From assembly GCA_014859735.1 (NCBI GenBank), contig JACUTR010000007.1, forward strand, positions 1 through 33,798: a stretch of 33,798 nucleotides of DNA, in the 5' to 3' direction. Below are positions 1-7,713 of this stretch, one piece after another; within the stretch, counting starts at the first letter, position 1; every line of letters starts with the position of its first letter. The notes under the pieces are model-generated. The model saw nothing but the letters and a program-made list of their open reading frames with translations. It was not told the origin of the DNA and ran no database searches. The position numbers and the translations under genes were made by a program. The DNA comes from Candidatus Methanophagales archaeon (lineage in GTDB: Archaea > Halobacteriota > Syntropharchaeia > Alkanophagales > Methanospirareceae).

Positions 1-1
1 A

Positions 2-15
2 TTTTAAGCTTAAAA
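2..15. repeat. 14-nt perfect palindrome
   Basis: TTTTAAGCTTAAAA reads identically on both strands. Its centre lies about 43 nt left of the next palindrome, whose centre lies 39 nt left of a third. It may therefore belong to a spaced series downstream of the recombinase gene. It is AT-rich and shares no sequence with the other two, so membership is uncertain. Confidence 0.4.
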
Positions 16-39
16 GTTTCAAATGTCATATAACTCCGG

Positions 40-63
40 TATATCTGCAGTACTGCATATATC
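40..63. repeat. Palindromic repeat copy 1, possible recombinase or regulator site
   Basis: The core TGCAGTACTGCA is a perfect palindrome. It is flanked by ATAT arms with one unpaired C/T position on each side (45 and 58). It aligns base for base with copy 2 at 79-102, and the two internal differences are compensatory, so both copies stay palindromic. It lies about 90 nt past the stop codon of the tyrosine recombinase. It could be a core-type recombination site, an operator or an RNA hairpin. The sequence shows the palindrome; the role is inference. Confidence 0.6.
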
Positions 64-78
64 ACTCCAATTTGGTAT

Positions 79-102
79 TATATCCGCAATATTGCGTATA
101 TA
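79..102. repeat. Palindromic repeat copy 2, possible recombinase or regulator site
   Basis: The core CGCAATATTGCG is a perfect palindrome with five-base TATAT/ATATA arms. It has the same single C/T mismatch position (84 and 97) as copy 1. Relative to copy 1, T-A has become C-G and G-C has become A-T, which keeps the symmetry. A small hairpin, CATCC-CTCT-GGATG, follows at 103-116. The arrangement resembles paired recombinase binding sites, but no exchange product is visible. Confidence 0.6.
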
Positions 103-150
103 CATCCCTCTGGATGAACCTTCTATCTCCTGAATTCTCCTTCCATTCTC

Positions 151-1038
151 CTACACCTCTCCACTCTCTTTCTCAAACAACCTATCTAATGGACTTTTTA
201 TTTTCCCTATATCCTTATTACTCACATGGGTATATATCTCTGTCGTTTTGCTACTTTTATGCCCCAACAGTTCTTGAATATACCTCAAATCAACACCACT
301 CTCTAACAAATGTGTTGCGAAACTATGCCTCAACGAATGGACAGAAACCCCTTTTGAGATCCCTGCCTTTCCACAGGCTTGCTCAAAAATAGCTTGGACT
401 GTTCTCGTAGATACGTGCATTCCAGGTTCCATTCCAATAAACAACCATTTCTCTGGTTTATATTTCTCTTGGTATTCTCTTAAAGCTTCCAATGCCACAT
501 CCGAAAGCATCGTATATCGGTCCTTTCTCCCCTTCGCTCCTTTTATGTGAATTAGCTTCCTCTCAGCATCAATATCTTCCAGCTTCAACTTCACTACCTC
601 GCTTACTCTTAATCCAGCAGAATATGTAAGCATTAATATTGCTTTGTGTTTTATGTTGTTCACTGCTGAAAATATTTGAAAAACCTCCTCCTGACTCAAA
701 ACAACCGGAAGCTTCTTATCCTTCTTCGGTCTCTTTATCTCATAAACAAATCTCCGCTTCAAAACCTCGCCATAGTAAAACTTCAGTGCATTGATTGCAA
801 TGTTCAAAGTAGATGTAGAAGCTTCCCTATCATTCGCCAAATAGTATAGATAATCCCTTATATTCTCATTGGTGACCTCGTAAGGATTCTTCTTGGAAAA
901 TTCCTGAAACTCCCGGTTATGATACAAATACAGCTTTATCGTTCTCTGACTGTATTTTCTTAGTATAAGCTCCTTTTTCAGCTCGTCTAAGTATATAGAA
1001 GGGTCTATTACCAGATTTCCCCCGTCAAAAACAGACAA
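151..1038 (-). CDS. Tyrosine recombinase/integrase (XerA/phage-integrase family), catalytic part
   Basis: Site-specific recombinase that cuts and rejoins DNA through a tyrosine-DNA link. Residues about 12-95 form the SAM-like core-binding domain and 110-290 the catalytic domain. The expected catalytic set is visible: R144 (AGLRVSEV), K169 in the beta-hairpin, H234-x2-R237 (HSLRHSFATHLLE), H260 (LLGHKSSKTT) and nucleophile Y269 (IYTHVS). The annotated start is a weak TTG at 1038. Reading further upstream in another frame recovers a coherent N-terminal segment (see 1039-1189), so the intact gene probably began at ATG 1189. Palindromic repeats lie just past its 3' end. It may act on those, on a chromosome dimer site or on a mobile element; substrate unknown. 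Confidence 0.88.
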   Translation of the reverse strand: MSVFDGGNLVIDPSIYLDELKKELILRKYSQRTIKLYLYHNREFQEFSKKNPYEVTNENIRDYLYYLANDREASTSTLNIAINALKFYYGEVLKRRFVYEIKRPKKDKKLPVVLSQEEVFQIFSAVNNIKHKAILMLTYSAGLRVSEVVKLKLEDIDAERKLIHIKGAKGRKDRYTMLSDVALEALREYQEKYKPEKWLFIGMEPGMHVSTRTVQAIFEQACGKAGISKGVSVHSLRHSFATHLLESGVDLRYIQELLGHKSSKTTEIYTHVSNKDIGKIKSPLDRLFEKESGEV

Positions 1039-1189
1039 AAGTGTTTCAAGCTCAGAAAAGGGAAAACTCCAATATTTCTCCTCATGATGCCACCTGTATC
1101 CTTCAAATAGTTTTAACTTTCGCTATGTAATTCGGGTTATAGGGAAAGGCAACAGCAATTCGTTCATCTTCTTCCCTAATCCTTATCAT
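1039..1189 (-). pseudogene. Frameshifted N-terminal segment of the integrase
   Basis: From ATG 1189 the minus strand reads 28 codons ending AKVKTI and then TGA (1103-1105). Moving by one base at the T-run opposite 1105-1107 continues as EGYRWHHEEKYWSFPFSELE straight into the recombinase frame. The joined stretch has the look of a small N-terminal domain seen on some integrases (FPYNP...KVK.I.G.RW...K.WS.P). One extra T is enough to break the frame. This could be a true inactivating mutation, a programmed shift or a base-calling error. The TTG-initiated part would lack this domain. Confidence 0.65.
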
Positions 1190-1283
1190 TTCTTCTCAAC
1201 CCTTACGAACTTCTAGATTAAGGTAGATGAATTTCTTCCTTCTGAATGAAGCTTCTACCCTTCTAAAATACCTCCAAAAACTT

Positions 1284-2180
1284 CTATCTCCCGCTTAGCA
1301 TCCCCAACCCGTCCAGCACCTTCTTTAACTTCGCCACGTTCGCTTCGCTCAACGCACCGAGCGGCAGCCTGACATGCCCCGATGGCAGCCCCATCAGCTC
1401 CGCGGCTTTCTTCACCGGTATGGGGTTCGTCTCCAAGAACATCGCATCGAAGAGTGGAAACAGCCTGATATTAAGCTCCTGCGCCTTCTCCAGCTCTCGT
1501 TTCGACATCGCATCGTACATCGCGCACATATCCTTCGGTGCGATGTTCGCCGCTACGGAGATCACACCCTTACCGCCCAAGCTCATTATGGGCAGCGTGA
1601 GGAAATCATCACCTGCGAGAACCGTGAAGTCCAAACCCTGCTCCGCGGCTAACCGAATAATCGCTCCGACCTGCTTCAAATCGCCCGAAGCCTCCTTCAC
1701 CCCTTTGATATTCTGCACTTCTGCCGCAAGCTCCACCGTGGTTTCGGCACTCACATTCTGGCCCGTTCTCGACGGTATGTTATAGACGATCAAGGGTATA
1801 TCCACCGCATCGCCAATCTTCGCGAAATGCTCCTTCAAACCTTTCACATTCGGTTTGTTGTAATAGGGCGTAATCAGAAGGCACGCATCAGCGCCCGCAT
1901 CTTCCGCATATCTCGTGAGCTCTATCGCCTCCTTTGTGTTATTCGAGCCCGTCCCCGCGATCACCGGCACGGTGGAATACTCCACAACCGCACGTATCAC
2001 CTCCTTATGCTCCTCATGAGAAAGTGTTGCGGATTCGCCCGTCGTGCCACAGGGGACTATCCCCGCTACACCGCCCTCGATCACATACTCCACGAGCCGC
2101 CTCAAGCCGTCCTTATCTACTTCGTCGTCCTTCGTGAACGGCGTTATAAGCGCGGGATAAACACCTTCTATCTTGAACAT
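1284..2180 (-). CDS. dapA: 4-hydroxy-tetrahydrodipicolinate synthase
   Basis: Condenses pyruvate with aspartate semialdehyde at the entry to lysine/diaminopimelate synthesis (cytoplasmic TIM barrel, class I aldolase). Visible motifs are GTTGE (45-49), YYNKP (106-110), Y133 in YNIPSRTG, Schiff-base lysine K162 in GVKEASGD, and the C-terminal TNPIPVK. The 298-residue length is normal for the family. The ATG lies one base beyond the rps17e stop, which implies translational coupling. I recall the rps17e-dapA pairing from several methanogen genomes. Related aldolases (N-acetylneuraminate lyase, KDG aldolase) share the fold, but the GTTGE/SRTG pattern and the context favour DapA. Confidence 0.95.
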   Translation of the reverse strand: MFKIEGVYPALITPFTKDDEVDKDGLRRLVEYVIEGGVAGIVPCGTTGESATLSHEEHKEVIRAVVEYSTVPVIAGTGSNNTKEAIELTRYAEDAGADACLLITPYYNKPNVKGLKEHFAKIGDAVDIPLIVYNIPSRTGQNVSAETTVELAAEVQNIKGVKEASGDLKQVGAIIRLAAEQGLDFTVLAGDDFLTLPIMSLGGKGVISVAANIAPKDMCAMYDAMSKRELEKAQELNIRLFPLFDAMFLETNPIPVKKAAELMGLPSGHVRLPLGALSEANVAKLKKVLDGLGMLSGR

Positions 2181-2181
2181 C

Positions 2182-2373
2182 TCATTTCTTACCTTCCCTT
2201 CTCTTTTTATGTGCTATATAGCCCGCTACTCTATTTCTTACCGCCTTACTCTCTATATTCGTATACTTCTCTACCATCTTCTTATCCACATCAAAATCAT
2301 CGGTGAAGTCGGGCACTTCCTTCAGCAATTGCTTTGCCAGACTCTTTATATACGTTGGTTTAATCGCGCCCAC
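2182..2373 (-). CDS. rps17e: 30S ribosomal protein S17e (eS17)
   Basis: Small-subunit protein specific to archaea and eukaryotes. The 63-residue length and the pattern IKPTYIKSLAKQLL ... FDVDKK ... NIESKAVRNRVAGYI are diagnostic. Initiation is at GTG (2371-2373), just after the stop of the two-TM gene. The stop sits one base before the dapA start. It is part of the rps15-TM-rps17e-dapA operon. Confidence 0.95.
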   Translation of the reverse strand: MGAIKPTYIKSLAKQLLKEVPDFTDDFDVDKKMVEKYTNIESKAVRNRVAGYIAHKKRREGKK

Positions 2374-2383
2374 TAATAATCAC

Positions 2384-2623
2384 TCACTCCTCTTTGCTTT
2401 CACTCTCCGCCTCGCTCTCTTCCATCTCCGCACCCCTCTCTCTCATGGTACTCACCCCAATCATCAAGAACATCACACCGACTAACAACACAATGAGGGG
2501 AATAACCCCTAATATTACCGTTAACACTGCTTCCCGGAAAAAAGATATTTGTGGAATAACTAGCAAGCCTATTCCCACTAATGCTAGTACAAGTCCAACC
2601 AATAATTCTTTATATCCCGTCAT
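2384..2623 (-). CDS. Small two-TM membrane protein inside a ribosomal operon
   Basis: I do not recognise the family. The 79 residues hold two hydrophobic helices, about 7-28 and 33-57, joined by a short polar turn (SFFRE). They are followed by a charged, Glu/Ser-rich tail (EMEESEAESESKEE) probably exposed to the cytoplasm. It starts 8 nt after the rps15 stop and ends 10 nt before the rps17e GTG, so it must be co-transcribed with both. No catalytic or binding motif is visible. Confidence 0.75.
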   Translation of the reverse strand: MTGYKELLVGLVLALVGIGLLVIPQISFFREAVLTVILGVIPLIVLLVGVMFLMIGVSTMRERGAEMEESEAESESKEE

Positions 2624-2631
2624 TTTTTATC

Positions 2632-3120
2632 TCAATCTCCTCCCCTTATGCCTCTCCTCAACATGACCTCGGCAATTTCAGGCTTGTATTTCCAATCCTT
2701 GGGTAAGACCTTATTCCTTCTATAATACTTCACGAGCCTTCTTATCTTTGATTCGGTTAATTGGAGCACTCTTTTATTATGGACATCTTTCTTATTCTCT
2801 TCTATATGCTTTCTCATTCTCAGCGCTTTGCGCATCAAATTCTGGAGGTCTTCAGGTATCACACCCACGTTGTTCTTCTCCTTTAATATCTTTGTTATCC
2901 TTTTCCCGGTGACCAGGGCAACGCTTGGCACACCGTAGCTGTCCCTCATGGTTATCCCCATTCTACTCGTCGAAAGCCCCTGATTAGAAAGGTCCTCCAC
3001 TTTCTCCTCCACCTCTTCTGCTGTCATCTCCACCCATTCAGGTACCGTCTTCCTGAGCCGTAAGCTAAAAGGTCTCTTAGAGCTCGATTTCCCTCTCTTC
3101 CTCGCATGCATCCGTGCCAT
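2632..3120 (-). CDS. rps15: 30S ribosomal protein S15 (uS15, archaeal long form)
   Basis: Binds 16S rRNA early in small-subunit assembly. The start [17 protein letters not shown], the archaeal/eukaryotic N-terminal extension, and the C-terminal [23 protein letters not shown] identify it. Length (162) is a little above the usual 150. A TATA-like element at 3177-3186 lies inside the end of the upstream reductase gene and would give a leader of about 35 nt. It is the first gene of the four-gene operon. Confidence 0.96.
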   Translation of the reverse strand: MARMHARKRGKSSSKRPFSLRLRKTVPEWVEMTAEEVEEKVEDLSNQGLSTSRMGITMRDSYGVPSVALVTGKRITKILKEKNNVGVIPEDLQNLMRKALRMRKHIEENKKDVHNKRVLQLTESKIRRLVKYYRRNKVLPKDWKYKPEIAEVMLRRGIRGGD

Positions 3121-3162
3121 TTTCCCACTCCAAAGCCCTCTATTTGCCGCTGCCTGAATACC

Positions 3163-4404
3163 TTATCTTTGCTTCGTATATAAATACTTTAGGATATCTC
3201 GCGCCATCAATCTGATGAGGCGAGGATTCTTTACAAGCTCACGAAGTGCACCAGCGGGATAGTCCATATCTCCCACCCTTCTTATCTGGTGCAATAGGTC
3301 CCCCCGTGACAGCGTATGGAGAAGCGTATCGAAGTCCTTGTCGCTCATCACACACCGTAACTTATGAACCTTCAGCCCAAACGCTATCTCCTTCCCTATC
3401 TCCTTCCACCACCGTCTTTCATATTCCCCCAGCAGCTCCATTTCTCCCGTCAAACACGCTTTTGCTGCTATCTCGCCTGCTATCTTGCCACATATCATGC
3501 CGTAATACACACCACCACCGGTGATTGGCTTGACTTGAGCTGCTGCATCCCCGACCAGCATTATTCCTCCCTCTTTATCTGCCTTTACCGTATTATGCCC
3601 TCGCCAGCCTGTACCTACCGGGATAGGTATTCTCCCCGCAGTAAATTTTGAGCTGGTGCCTTTGTACCTCTTCGCTATAATCGGATGCTCCACTAAGTTC
3701 CTTTTTAAAAAGAGCAGCGGGTTGGGCTGTGATGAACACCTTTTGTCTATGCAGAGACCAACTCGAGCACGGTTTTCAGCGCCAAGAGGAATAGCCCAGG
3801 CGAAGAAGCCCGGAGCAATGCTTTTACCCAGGAAAATCTCGGCAAACGCCTCCTCAGTCTCATATTCGCCTTCTATCTGCGCGCAGTTCAGGGTGCTCTT
3901 TGTGGCACGTAATCCCGCCATTTTAGCCACAATGCTCTTCACACCATCAGCGCCAATAACGACCCGTGCTCTTATTTCCTCCTCGCCATTCGCCGCGGCA
4001 GTAGTAACCGTTAGCCTCTTATCCTCATCTCTCTTCTGTACACGTTTGACTTTACGCTCCAGAATTATCGCTGCACCTTCCTTCTCTGCACCTTTCGCCA
4101 ACTCCTTATCAAATGCATCCCTCTTTATGGCAAAAGCCCTCTGATCCGGAGATTCGAGCATTAACTCGCAGGAAGGCGAATGCACAAGAGCGCCCTTTAT
4201 TTCGCAGTTTATGAAGGATTTACTGGTCCTTATTTCGCTCTCCTCAAGTGCTCTTTTGCTTATAAGCCCCGCGCAGTGGACGGGCTCGCCTATCTCCGCA
4301 TCCTCCTCGACAATCAGCGTCGAAGCTCCCCCCATCGCCGCATATTTCGCAGCCATGCAGCCTGCGGGACCGCCACCCACCACGACGACGTCATACTCGA
4401 GCAT
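3163..4404 (-). CDS. Geranylgeranyl reductase family flavoprotein (digeranylgeranylglycerophospholipid reductase)
   Basis: FAD enzyme expected to saturate the isoprenoid double bonds of archaeal membrane lipids. It has the N-terminal Rossmann motif VVVGGGPAGCMAA, the family signature PVHCAGLIS, GADGVKS, and the FAD-ribityl motif LVGDAAAQVKPITGGGVYYG. Homologs also act on other polyprenyl substrates, so the exact substrate is open. The longest frame begins at a TTG (4422) with in-frame ATGs at 4410 and 4404. The TATA box at 4424-4433 places transcription start at about 4402, so the ATG at 4404 with a nearly leaderless mRNA is preferred. It is divergent from rpl24. Confidence 0.9.
   Translation of the reverse strand: MLEYDVVVVGGGPAGCMAAKYAAMGGASTLIVEEDAEIGEPVHCAGLISKRALEESEIRTSKSFINCEIKGALVHSPSCELMLESPDQRAFAIKRDAFDKELAKGAEKEGAAIILERKVKRVQKRDEDKRLTVTTAAANGEEEIRARVVIGADGVKSIVAKMAGLRATKSTLNCAQIEGEYETEEAFAEIFLGKSIAPGFFAWAIPLGAENRARVGLCIDKRCSSQPNPLLFLKRNLVEHPIIAKRYKGTSSKFTAGRIPIPVGTGWRGHNTVKADKEGGIMLVGDAAAQVKPITGGGVYYGMICGKIAGEIAAKACLTGEMELLGEYERRWWKEIGKEIAFGLKVHKLRCVMSDKDFDTLLHTLSRGDLLHQIRRVGDMDYPAGALRELVKNPRLIRLMARDILKYLYTKQR
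3177..3186 (-). promoter_or_regulatory. Probable TATA box for rps15 operon, within the reductase 3' end
   Basis: The minus strand reads TATTTATATA. It encodes part of the reductase C-terminus (K-Y-L-Y-T) and is centred about 60 nt before the rps15 ATG. An archaeal start site about 26 nt downstream would fall near 3155. This is inferred from position and composition only. Confidence 0.45.
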
Positions 4405-4423
4405 AACCATACAGATCTCCAAT

Positions 4424-4433
4424 CCTTTTATAG
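4424..4433 (-). promoter_or_regulatory. TATA box for geranylgeranyl reductase
   Basis: The minus strand reads CTATAAAAGG. Standard archaeal spacing puts transcription start at the ATG around 4404, which decides the start codon and suggests a leaderless message. Confidence 0.55.
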
Positions 4434-4501
4434 TTGAAATTGTTAGTAATCGGAGAGGATAAGATTGTCAATGTCGAGGTATACGTGAGGGGTAGTACTA
4501 A

Positions 4502-4867
4502 ATGAGAAAATTATCCGGGAGGTCTGAGCAACCGAGAAAACAGAGGAAAGCGAGATATAATGCACCGTTACACATCCGACACCAGTTCATGAGCGCACCT
4601 CTTTCCGAAGAACTCCGCGGTAAATTTGGGAAAAGAAGTTTCCCGCTGAGAAAAGGTGATACGGTAAAGGTGATGAGGGGCGATGATAAAGGTAAAGAAG
4701 GGAAAGTAAGGTCAGTAGATCTGAAGAATGAAGAGATAACGGTGGAAGGCGTGGTGGTTGCACGGTCTGATTTATCCGAGGTGCCGCGATCCATCCATCC
4801 CTCGAATGTCATGATAACAAAGTTAGAATTAAAGGATAAGCTACGGGAAAGCGCATTGAGGAGATGA
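4502..4867 (+). CDS. rpl24: 50S ribosomal protein L24 (uL24)
   Basis: Assembly-initiating large-subunit protein. The KOW motif [18 protein letters not shown], the preceding [12 protein letters not shown] and [16 protein letters not shown] are typical; 121 residues is a normal archaeal length. A ribosome binding site (GAGGGG) lies about 10 nt ahead of the ATG. The gene stands alone: rpl14 and rps4e, its usual spc-operon partners, are absent on both sides. A small hairpin, GTTCC-GGAAC (4872-4886), follows the stop and may aid termination. Confidence 0.95.
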   Translation: MRKLSGRSEQPRKQRKARYNAPLHIRHQFMSAPLSEELRGKFGKRSFPLRKGDTVKVMRGDDKGKEGKVRSVDLKNEEITVEGVVVARSDLSEVPRSIHPSNVMITKLELKDKLRESALRR

Positions 4868-5001
4868 AAAAGTTCCGCGAAGGAACGCTTTACCAGTAGC
4901 GCATAAACTCATGGTATCTATCACCGTTCTTGCTCCTCACCAGGAGGGATTGAATTGTACCGCCTTTTGCATTTTATTTTGCACGTTGCACTCTCTTCGA
5001 T

Positions 5002-5517
5002 TCACCCTATTACTTCCTTATGGAGCGCGCTCAGTCGCTTGAGAGAGGGATGAGATTCGCCTAATTTATCCTTTAAATTCACTATCGCATCTTCTATGCT
5101 CGTTCTTCTCGACCCGTCAATCAAATTATCCGCGTGCGCTACTATTTTCTCCTCCCATCTCTCTGGCATGAGATCTATGGACGGTAATCCCACTTCCTTT
5201 GCCTCCTCTGCGGTTATTCCTGCACCGACATGCCTTTGAATGATGCGCACCACCTTCTCATCCAGCCTTAACTCCCGCGCCAATTCGCCACCCACAAACC
5301 CATGGTCAACACCGTGTGAACGCGATCTGCCGATATCATGGAGCAATGCCCCCCTAAACACCAGTTCTTCATCTACACTGTCATGATGACGACGAGCAAT
5401 CTCCAAGGCGAGTTCAGCAACCGCAATACAATGTTCGATCACCGCTTCGTCACAGCCAACCTCGCGCAGTAAGCCTATGCACTCGGTTAGTATCCCTCTC
5501 TTAACTTCTTCTTCCAC
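5002..5517 (-). CDS. HD-domain (HDIG) protein, TIGR00295-like
   Basis: Predicted metal-dependent phosphohydrolase of the archaeal HDIG group. The metal-binding pattern is complete: H29 (EHCIAVAELAL), the LLHDIG HD pair, a His near GVDHGF, IQRHVGAG, and a late Asp in AHADNLIDG. The start is GTG (5515-5517), with no ATG nearby. It overlaps the last 31 nt of the TFE gene, implying coupled translation. Substrate unknown; I recall relatives linked or fused to tRNA methyltransferase Trm56, which suggests but does not show an RNA-related role. Confidence 0.85.
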   Translation of the reverse strand: MEEEVKRGILTECIGLLREVGCDEAVIEHCIAVAELALEIARRHHDSVDEELVFRGALLHDIGRSRSHGVDHGFVGGELARELRLDEKVVRIIQRHVGAGITAEEAKEVGLPSIDLMPERWEEKIVAHADNLIDGSRRTSIEDAIVNLKDKLGESHPSLKRLSALHKEVIG

Positions 5518-5993
5518 TTCTCTAACTCGGTTATCTTCCCCTCTAACTCTTTTATTAAATCGCCATTATCAAAATATTCAAAATTAGATTCGCATTCATC
5601 ACACCAGAAGGCTTTTTCTACCGCATCTTCAAATGATATCCGCTGACAGCTACACTGGTAAAATACCCCTCTCTTTTCGTATTCAAGTTTGTTTCTTAAC
5701 CCACCTAACTCTCCATTCGCCTCTTCCTCCATTAGCTTCTTCACTTTGTCACGCTTGAAGCTCCACCAATAGGTAATCCAGCCGCTAATATCATCACGTT
5801 CAGTCCTATACTCGGCTATCCGGTTCTCATACAACGTGTATAAAATCTTTCTTACAAACGTGAGTTTGGTATCGGTGAGCCCTGCAATTTCCTCATCGGT
5901 TATCTCCCGCTCGGGGAGATTCTCCATTATCTTCAATCCCTCTTCTCCGATCATCTTTCTGAAATATTCCTTCACTAAGGGATTATCTGACAT
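5487..5993 (-). CDS. tfe: Transcription factor E, alpha subunit (TFE)
   Basis: Archaeal counterpart of TFIIE-alpha, which helps RNA polymerase open promoters. The winged helix (LTDTKLTFVRKILYTLYENRIAEY, then GWITYWW) is followed by a zinc ribbon (CSCQR ... FWCDEC) and a lysine-rich C-terminal helix. The four cysteines are kept, although the first pair is CxC rather than the commoner CxxxC or CxxC. The longest frame starts at TTG 6068. The ATG at 5993 (MSDNPLVKEYF) has GGAG six bases before it and gives a typical 168 residues, so it is preferred. Confidence 0.93.
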   Translation of the reverse strand: MSDNPLVKEYFRKMIGEEGLKIMENLPEREITDEEIAGLTDTKLTFVRKILYTLYENRIAEYRTERDDISGWITYWWSFKRDKVKKLMEEEANGELGGLRNKLEYEKRGVFYQCSCQRISFEDAVEKAFWCDECESNFEYFDNGDLIKELEGKITELEKWKKKLREGY

Positions 5994-6170
5994 CAGCATC
6001 TCCGACCGCTCTCCGCTATTAATAACTATACCTTGGATGAAATTAAACCTTACGCATTTCTCACTCAACGCACACGAAAAGCGATAGAGTGGGAAGCCTC
6101 AATGATTGTAAGTTGTTCGTAACCCCTCTCGTAATACATTCGGGGTATGGTCACCGATACTCCACTAGTT

Positions 6171-6187
6171 AGTTAGTTAGTTATTTA
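6171..6187. repeat. Short (AGTT)n microsatellite
   Basis: About four copies of a GTTA tetranucleotide lie directly after the rrp42 stop on the minus strand, in the rrp42-TFE spacer. It looks like simple sequence with no evident function. Confidence 0.6.
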
Positions 6188-6967
6188 TTATGTCACTAAA
6201 TACTTTTCCCTTATTTCCCCTGCCTTTTCTATTCCTATCTTCACCATCTCGGCTATCTCTTCTTCCTTCAGCCCTCCACTCCCGCTCTTCTGCATTCCGG
6301 ATAACGTGCCATCCGCATTAGAAATCACCGTTAACTTGCTTGTAGCTGCGGTTTCCTCATACAAATTCGGGTCTGCGAGGATATTCCCTCCGATTTCTAC
6401 CGTCGTGACCGCCACCGGTGTATCCCGAATCGGCAAGGTATCTTCACCACTCAACCCATATTTCTCGTTTGGTATCTGGGCATTCAAAAGAGACGCAATA
6501 GCACCTAATGCCGCGGCATCGACGAGGTTACCATCATTGTCCAGGACATGGATATCGATAAACACCATCCATACTTTCTCTCCTGCTTCTATACACAACT
6601 TCTCTAAGTCAATCGTCCTGGAGCCTCGAATCCCTCTATCCACCACTCTTGCCAGTTCGACGCTGTTCTCATCTGGTGGTCCGGGCTCGAAATCCGGTGA
6701 TGCCATCGGAACGAGCTCCGCATTGGTCATTATCACCCCTTCATTCGGAGCATCAGAAAAAGGTTCACCGGGTTCAAGCTTTACACCCACTAATACTACC
6801 GTCTCTCCTATCTTCACCAATGCAGAACCCTCTGCCTTCTTTATTACATCCCGCTCCACATTGATCTCCCGATATTCACGAAATCCTCTGCCATCTACCC
6901 TCTTCCCACTTTCTATCAAGTCATACACATAATCTTTCCGTATATCTTCCATAATCTCAAAACCCAT
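6188..6967 (-). CDS. rrp42: Exosome RNase PH-like subunit Rrp42
   Basis: Non-catalytic partner of Rrp41 in the hexameric ring of the archaeal RNA exosome. The RNase PH fold is clear: KRVDGRGFREYREI, GSALVKIGETVVLVGVK, NEGVIMTNAELVPMASPDFEPGPPDENS, VDRGIRGS, and IDIHVLDNDGNLVDAAALGAIASL. These are Rrp42 rather than Rrp41 signatures. Length 259 is typical. ATG 6967 is two bases past the rrp41 stop; M6 is an alternative. Last gene of the psmA-SBDS-exosome operon. Confidence 0.96.
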   Translation of the reverse strand: MGFEIMEDIRKDYVYDLIESGKRVDGRGFREYREINVERDVIKKAEGSALVKIGETVVLVGVKLEPGEPFSDAPNEGVIMTNAELVPMASPDFEPGPPDENSVELARVVDRGIRGSRTIDLEKLCIEAGEKVWMVFIDIHVLDNDGNLVDAAALGAIASLLNAQIPNEKYGLSGEDTLPIRDTPVAVTTVEIGGNILADPNLYEETAATSKLTVISNADGTLSGMQKSGSGGLKEEEIAEMVKIGIEKAGEIREKYLVT

Positions 6968-6969
6968 CT

Positions 6970-7704
6970 CTATGCCTCACCTTCACCTACACTCTCACTA
7001 TATCGCTCGAGTAACGCGGTTCTTTGCAGCTCGTATATCGTACGGCATGCACTCACCGCAAGCTTCAGCCCGCGTTCGAATTCTTCATGGCTAAAACGAC
7101 CGTCCAGTTGCAACATGGTAATTGTATTTGTTCTCGCAACCATCGCCACGGGCATATCTCCCTCACCGTGATTGTCCTCCGCAGCATTCAAGTCCAGTAC
7201 CACTTCGCCATCTATCTTACCGACGGCAACTGAAGAAACGAGATCCTTCATCGGAATCCCCGCAGCCGCAAGAGCGACGGAAGCTGCATTGATACCCGCT
7301 GTTCTCGTCCCCGCATCAGACTGGAGTACCTCTACATAGACGTCAATCGCGGTCTTCGGATAATATTCTTTTAGAATTACGGGGTCCAACGCTTCTCTAC
7401 TCACCTTTGAGATCTCCACGCTCCTTCTGTCTGGTCCTGGTCGCTTTCGATCATCCACCGAAAAAGGCGCCATGTTATACCGGTATTTAATCACTGCCAT
7501 CTTTGCATCCTGAAAATGCCGCGGATGCATCTCCCGTGGTCCATATACCGCGGCAATCACCTTATTATTTCCCAACTCGAAGTAACATGACCCATCTGCT
7601 CTTTTTAACACACCAACCTCTATCTTTATGGGTCTGAGCTCTTCAAACCCTCTTCCATCTAATCTCTTCCCCTCTTTTATAAGCTGTATCTCTTCTTTCA
7701 TCAT
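6970..7704 (-). CDS. rrp41: Exosome catalytic subunit Rrp41
   Basis: Phosphorolytic 3'-5' exoribonuclease that forms the exosome active site with Rrp42. It contains GKRLDGRGFEELRPIKIEVGVL, YGPREMHPRHFQ, the RNA/phosphate region RKRPGPDRRSVEISKVSREAL, and the acidic motif AAEDNHGEGDMPVAM that carries the conserved catalytic Asp. Length 244 is normal. It lies 9 nt downstream of rrp4, so expression in one message is expected. The short tail SESVGEGEA is polar. Confidence 0.97.
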   Translation of the reverse strand: MMKEEIQLIKEGKRLDGRGFEELRPIKIEVGVLKRADGSCYFELGNNKVIAAVYGPREMHPRHFQDAKMAVIKYRYNMAPFSVDDRKRPGPDRRSVEISKVSREALDPVILKEYYPKTAIDVYVEVLQSDAGTRTAGINAASVALAAAGIPMKDLVSSVAVGKIDGEVVLDLNAAEDNHGEGDMPVAMVARTNTITMLQLDGRFSHEEFERGLKLAVSACRTIYELQRTALLERYSESVGEGEA

Positions 7705-7713
7705 TCTTTTTCC

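Noticed and set aside
1-120. CRISPR array
   Set aside because: Repeats diverge, spacing is about 39-43 nt with palindromes as the only shared part, and no cas genes are present.
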